Shown here piece by piece: positions 60,031 through 64,000 of a stretch of DNA of 64,000 nt. The stretch's first letter is position 1, and each line of letters starts with the position of its first letter. The stretch is from the NCBI RefSeq assembly GCF_002838835.1, contig NZ_NHPP01000016.1, positions 54,507 to 118,506 on the forward strand, in the 5' to 3' direction. A program made the translations under genes and the position numbers. Below the pieces are notes generated by a model. It saw nothing but the letters and a program-made list of their open reading frames with translations. It made no database searches and had not been told where the DNA came from. Source of the stretch: Siphonobacter sp. SORGH_AS_0500 (GTDB taxonomy: Bacteria; Bacteroidota; Bacteroidia; Cytophagales; Spirosomataceae).

Positions 60031-60408
60031 ATGAAAATTAAATATCTATTCATAGGAGCTATCTTCTTACTGATGGCCTACATGGTTTATAATGCCACTT
60101 CTCAACCCGGTATTCAGGATTTAAAAGGTAATTTTCAGGAAGTAGCCCTGTATCGAAATGAAAACAATACCGGACCTATTACCCGCATCTATGCCGTAAC
60201 GGTGGAAGATACGTTATGGGGAGAAATGAAAAAATACGGCGATTTTATGCCGCATACCAAATACGGAACTACGAAAGTCTATTTCTTCAAAGCAGGTAGT
60301 ATGGTACCTAAAGAACTGAATCCAAAAGAAAAAGACTTTGAAGAAAAATATCATCCGATCGCTTCGTATGAGAAGGATGGAATGGGAGAGGTTTTGTTTG
60401 ATATATAA
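60031..60408 (+). CDS. Small membrane-anchored protein, function unknown
   Basis: A 125-residue protein with an N-terminal hydrophobic segment (YLFIGAIFLLMAYMVY) that is either a signal anchor or an uncleaved signal, then a hydrophilic domain. Strand-like segments RIYAVTVEDTLWGEM and GTTKVYFFKAG surround a KYGDFMPHTKYG loop, and the C terminus ends GEVLFDI. I recognise no family. It probably faces the periplasm. Confidence 0.65.
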   Translation: MKIKYLFIGAIFLLMAYMVYNATSQPGIQDLKGNFQEVALYRNENNTGPITRIYAVTVEDTLWGEMKKYGDFMPHTKYGTTKVYFFKAGSMVPKELNPKEKDFEEKYHPIASYEKDGMGEVLFDI

Positions 60409-60577
60409 CTAATAAAAGTTAATAAATATGGTATTTGGTATTAAAAACAATGCTATTAATTAGTGTAAAATAGATTTTTTATATTTTATTTAAATAAAAT
60501 AGTTGTTGTTTTGTGACAGAATAATATGTATCGTTATATTAGCATAATTAACCATCTACTTTATCTAAAGTTTTATA

Positions 60578-62187
60578 ATGATGAGAAAATTTAAATTTAC
60601 ATCTTTTTTTATTTTATTTCTTTTTTTCTTTTTCAGTTGTTCAAAGCAATTAGAAATAAAGCCTAACTTACCAGCTAGAAAGCCTGATTATCTTGCTAGA
60701 GGAGGACGACAGAATACTAGTTATATTGCTTGGGAAAATGCAGATTTTTTTATTACAAAGATGATATTGGCACAACTAGAGCAGTTAGGACTCCTTGGTC
60801 ATCAGGGGGAAGTTCTGTGTTTTCGTTTTATGAAGCTACTGACCGGCTTCAGCAAGATGGATGGGTTTTGCTATATAGTACTCTAGATCCTAATCAGTTT
60901 ATAGACAATAAACTATTTTTTATATTGTATAATAAATGGAGAGGTATAGTCAGAGTGTTTTTTTATAATAAAGACAATCCTCCTAGTTATTCAAATTACG
61001 TTTTAGGTAAACTGCGTTTTGGTAGTGATGGAGTTTTAAACTCTGGACTGTTGAACTTTTCAGAGCAATTTGCATCAGCAAAGGATATTAAATCAGATAG
61101 ACCATTTACTATTTTATCTAATATTAATCCATCTAGTATAAATACAGGAGCACTGAATAACAGTTGGTATAGTTTTGACTATGAAATTGCTTATGATCCA
61201 ACTATTACAAGTGTAAATGAAATGAGCGTCGGAATGGATTTAGAAGCGAGAGCTATTGGACAACAGAAGATTTCATTAACAGGATCCTTAGACGGTTCTA
61301 TAGATGGTACAATAGAAATATCGGGTAAAGAAGGATCTTCGTTAATTAATACTCTGTTTACCTCAAATGATAACTCTATTTCTAATGTTATCGGAAATGT
61401 TAGAACCGGATCAAGAAAAAGTTCAGCTAAAGATGGTATATTGAAAATATTAGGAAGTGCGATTACAGACGGGTTTAAGTCTTCGGTGGAAAATGCAGCT
61501 AACACATTAGCGACAGGGGGGCTAAACATAATTACCTCTCCAATATCAAAGTTTTTCAATTCTTTAATAGCATCTCCTGCTGAAAATACTGAAAATGTGC
61601 ATTTAAAAATGAATGCAAAATTAAAAGTACAAGGTACAGCGGAATCAGAATTCCTGTTGTATAATCAACATTTCTTTGTTCCTGGTACTATAAGAAACTC
61701 TAATAACCCTGGATTAGTACCTTACTATGATAAACCATTGGGCGTTTTTAATATTTCAACAACACCTGTTATTAATGTGTCTGCATACGGAAGTGATGGT
61801 ATAACTTATTCATTTAATCCATCTACCTTTAACGTAGATATTAATCCAGAAGTTGCCAATGATATAACTATTTCTGAAATCCAAAAAAGTATTGTATGGC
61901 TAAAAACATTTAATGGTATAAGTGTATCACCAACTTCTACTTCCCCCGTTACATTGATTACTAGAACAGAAGGGAAACAGGAAAATACCAATACTCCTTT
62001 TGTTCAAGATGAATGGTATGATTCAGGGAGTAATACCTTTCGTATTATAGGGAGAAATGGAAGGCGGATGGCTGCAAATGTTAAAGTACGAGTTTCATTT
62101 AAAATCCAGCCTAATAATGGAGGTAAATCAGTATATATATCAAAAATATTTAATGCTAATGTTGTTGGACTAGAAAATTTACTTTAA
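60578..62187 (+). CDS. AT-rich lipoprotein of unknown function, split by a one-base frameshift
   Basis: The N terminus MMRKFKFTSFFILFLFFFFS with a following Cys is a lipoprotein signal. The first frame ends at 60886; from about 60750 a second frame gives FYYKDDIGTTRAVRTPWSSG and stays open to 62187. The junction is a run of seven T (60745-60751); eight T would give one 536-residue protein. The chain is rich in Ser, Asn, Ile and Gly, with beta-type repeats such as GSLDGSIDGTIEISG and a C-terminal sheet domain. Codon use is far more AT-rich than all neighbours, including 60410-60577 before it, which points to horizontal transfer. I recognise no family. Confidence 0.7.
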
Positions 62188-62203
62188 ATTATACTTTAGT
62201 TTT

Positions 62204-62246
62204 AGTAATTTAGGGAATTTTTTGAATATAAGTTCCCTAAATTACT
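62204..62246. terminator. Hairpin between the AT-rich lipoprotein gene and the DinB-like gene
   Basis: A perfect 14-bp inverted repeat (AGTAATTTAGGGAA/TTCCCTAAATTACT) with a 15-nt loop, reaching into the stop codon of the convergent gene. T tracts are weak, so termination strength is uncertain. Confidence 0.65.
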
Positions 62247-63078
62247 AGGCCATTACCGAAACCATTTCCAACGCTACTCTTCCAAGTTTCTGATCTCCCC
62301 TTATCATAACCTGATGCATAATTTCCTGAGGCCTAATACTTTTTGAAAACAAAGGCCAGGCCGTTTCCGGGGAAAGACTTACTTCACTTGTAGGATTACC
62401 GATATATTCTTTCTTTAATATCCACGCATTATTTTCCCGAACGACGTACCAGGAACCACCTATCTCGCTGGTAATGGTAAGTTGAATGGTCGTCCCATTT
62501 TCTGCCTGAATGCTTCGATAGGTGTGTGGCAAAGCATACATGAACGTATCGATAAACGGATAGAAAAATTCTTTTGTTAAAAGCCCGGGTTTATGAACGG
62601 CTGCCCGGATTTGCTGCTGGTGTAGCCACTTTTCAGTGTATTCCCGAGCGAGGTGCATCCAGTTTTTACTCTCTTCTTCTCCGGCCCAGGCTACTGAAAA
62701 AGTAGCAGGAGCTTCTGGGTCCAGCGTAGCATAATAATCACAATACAAAGGCCCGGTTAATTCGTGCAGGAGAATTAATAGGGGCGGGCTTACCCGCTTC
62801 ATGGCTTTCACCCAATCGGCATTTAAGCCATTGAGATAATCTAGTAAGTCCTGATAGGAATGAATGGAAGGATTTTCGCCCTGATACCCGTCTCTTAGTT
62901 GTGAAAGAATGCGAATATTCCCATCCAGCAAGTGAGCAACTACATCCTTTACTTTCCAGCGTTTCGCAATGGTTTGAGCCTGCCACTCTTCCGAATTTAG
63001 GGAACGTAACAAATCAAACAGCATCTGATCGAGCGTTCGGATTTTTAGGATGAAATCAGTGGTTTGAATAGTGCTCAT
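62245..63078 (-). CDS. Maleylpyruvate isomerase N-terminal / DinB-like domain protein
   Basis: A 277-residue cytoplasmic protein. The four-helix DinB-like domain (about residues 10-165) shows LLRSLNSEEWQAQTIAKRWK followed by VKDVVAHLLDGNIRIL, where the histidine would be a metal ligand, with LAREYTEKWLHQQQIRAAV carrying another. The C-terminal half has an SCP2-like pattern (TIQLTITSEIGGSWYVV). Such proteins are thiol-dependent metalloenzymes, known for mycothiol or bacillithiol in other phyla; the thiol partner here is unknown. Confidence 0.82.
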   Translation of the reverse strand: MSTIQTTDFILKIRTLDQMLFDLLRSLNSEEWQAQTIAKRWKVKDVVAHLLDGNIRILSQLRDGYQGENPSIHSYQDLLDYLNGLNADWVKAMKRVSPPLLILLHELTGPLYCDYYATLDPEAPATFSVAWAGEEESKNWMHLAREYTEKWLHQQQIRAAVHKPGLLTKEFFYPFIDTFMYALPHTYRSIQAENGTTIQLTITSEIGGSWYVVRENNAWILKKEYIGNPTSEVSLSPETAWPLFSKSIRPQEIMHQVMIRGDQKLGRVALEMVSVMA

Positions 63079-63130
63079 AATTCATCAATGAAGGGACTAA
63101 ATATGCACATAATTGTTGATTCATGAGAAG

Positions 63131-63802
63131 CTATTCATGACAAACCGGAGCTGGCTGCGAGGCAGATATACTAACTTCTGGACTGTAAGGAAGATTTAGT
63201 CCCAGCCCTCGCCAGATAAAAAGTAGAGCAATAGCTAAAGTAACTACGGGTAGCCAGCGGTTCAGTCGTTGCCGAAGGGGAAGGCTGATCCATCGCCAGA
63301 CCCAGCTAACGGCCAGCAGGGCAGGTAAGGTGCCGAGACCGTAAACGGTCATAAAAAGCATCCCTTCCAAAGGCGAATTAGCCGTTAATGCCCCCGCTAA
63401 AGCCACGTAAACCAAGCCGCAAGGTAACCAGCCGTTGAGAAACCCGGCAGCGGGGTAAGACCACCAGGTTTTCAGGATTAAAACCTTTCCAAATAGTTTT
63501 TGTAGCCGCAGAATCGGACGAAAAGCCAGCCAGCGATTTCCCACCAAGAAGGCAATCATTAACAGGCCGGCCAGTACTGAAATCTGCTGTTGCCAGCCAA
63601 AAAGTGAAAACCGTTCCCCTAACAACCCTACTGCCATTCCCAATAAACTATAACTCAGGCACCGGGCCAGATGGTAACTCAGCCGGGCGAGCCATAACTG
63701 ATTAACTGAAAGTCCACCCACGGGTAAGGCCAGCGAAAGCGGCCCACACATGCCTATGCAATGCAGGCTGGCAGTAAGTCCGGTGATGAAGGCGATTAGC
63801 AT
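63131..63802 (-). CDS. Sulfite exporter TauE/SafE family (DsbD-like transmembrane) protein
   Basis: A 223-residue inner-membrane protein with six hydrophobic segments and the motif LTASLHCIGMCGPLSLAL in the first helix, plus GFLNGWLPCGLVYVALAGAL in the fourth. The paired cysteines and prolines match the DsbD_2/cytochrome-c-biogenesis region family, members of which usually sit beside cbb3-oxidase genes (ccoG, ccoH, ccoI) and handle copper. The last residues PAPVCHE could also bind metal. The neighbours that would confirm this lie outside the window. Confidence 0.85.
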   Translation of the reverse strand: MLIAFITGLTASLHCIGMCGPLSLALPVGGLSVNQLWLARLSYHLARCLSYSLLGMAVGLLGERFSLFGWQQQISVLAGLLMIAFLVGNRWLAFRPILRLQKLFGKVLILKTWWSYPAAGFLNGWLPCGLVYVALAGALTANSPLEGMLFMTVYGLGTLPALLAVSWVWRWISLPLRQRLNRWLPVVTLAIALLFIWRGLGLNLPYSPEVSISASQPAPVCHE

Positions 63803-63831
63803 TGGGTTTAGAGTTTGGAGCGGCCGCCGCT

Positions 63832-64000
63832 GCGGTTTTGAGCGGCCGTCGCTGCGGTTTTGAGTTTTGAGTTTTGAGTTTTGAGTTTTGAGTTTTCAGT
63901 TTTCAGTTTTGAGTTTTGAGTTTTGAGTTTTCAGTTTTTCAGTTTTGAGTTTTGAGTTTTGAGTTTTTCAGTTTTGAGTTTTCAGTTTTCAGTTTTTCAG
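63832..64000. repeat. Heptanucleotide array (GTTTTGA / GTTTTCA) upstream of the SafE-like gene
   Basis: It starts with two GAGCGGCCG(C/T)CGCTGCGGTTTT units and continues as mixed GTTTTGA and GTTTTCA heptamers, some with an extra T, to the window end. It begins about 30 bp before the minus-strand SafE-like start codon and shares its unit with the array at 55956-56043. The true right end is outside the window. Confidence 0.9.

Noticed and set aside
1..64000. tRNA or rRNA genes
   Set aside because: I looked in the larger intergenic gaps for T-loop (GTTCRANNC) and acceptor-stem patterns and saw none; a covariance-model scan would be more sensitive.

Overview
The window looks like chromosomal DNA of a Bacteroidota bacterium, most likely a member of the Cytophagales close to Spirosoma or Siphonobacter. 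The evidence is a SusC/SusD pair, several TonB-linked receptors with an N-terminal carboxypeptidase-regulatory-like domain, DUF4254, DUF2480 and DUF4397 proteins, Bacteroidota-type promoters (TTTG ... TAnnTTTG), weak Shine-Dalgarno signals and moderate GC. The genus is an inference. I saw no rRNA, tRNA, CRISPR array, prophage or transposase.

Layout. 0-7.5 kb: M20 amidohydrolase, a Pit phosphate transporter with a candidate Pho box, cvpA-rlmN, a YqeY-like gene, pdxJ and a VOC protein. 7.6-13.3 kb: a secreted zinc metalloprotease, an exported M20 hydrolase and the ohrR-ohr peroxide pair. 13.4-20 kb: glycosyltransferase 9 with DUF4254, tsaB with DUF2480, an intergenic region that may encode a structured RNA, a CsaA-like protein, pirin and a decayed GNAT gene. 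20-27.3 kb: a 996-residue FAD/Fe-S oxidoreductase, a small secreted protein, and a module of coiled-coil protein, chymotrypsin-like protease and a small protein resembling the protease N-terminal domain. 27.3-33.4 kb: an RND efflux operon led by a small protein resembling half of a ferredoxin reductase. 34-42.4 kb: Crp/Fnr regulator, aroB (frameshifted), a DeoR regulator divergent from susC (frameshifted), susD and a DUF4397 lipoprotein. 42.5-52.9 kb: TonB receptor, a 41-residue membrane protein plus sodium:solute symporter, an alkylation-repair/tRNA-modification cluster (alkA-like, miaA, ogt), and a second TonB receptor (frameshifted). 53-64 kb: pyruvate:quinone oxidoreductase, P1 peptidase, an ABC transporter, an NFACT (RqcH-like) protein, an AT-rich lipoprotein island (frameshifted), a DinB/maleylpyruvate-isomerase-like protein and a SafE-like membrane protein.

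Two features run through the whole window. First, the intergenic spaces carry several families of palindromic interspersed repeats. One of them, a double hairpin, shows compensatory changes between copies in its stems, loops and terminal inverted repeats, so its fold appears to be under selection. Second, five otherwise intact genes (aroB, susC, a TonB receptor, a coiled-coil protein and a lipoprotein) are each broken by what reads as exactly one missing base, three times in a homopolymer. That pattern fits base-calling deletions better than five separate pseudogenes. The GNAT gene is different, with a nonsense codon plus a 2-nt offset, and looks like real decay.

The most novel candidates are the double-hairpin repeat family, the protease module with its stand-alone prodomain-like protein, and the possible RNA gene at about 16.96-17.18 kb.
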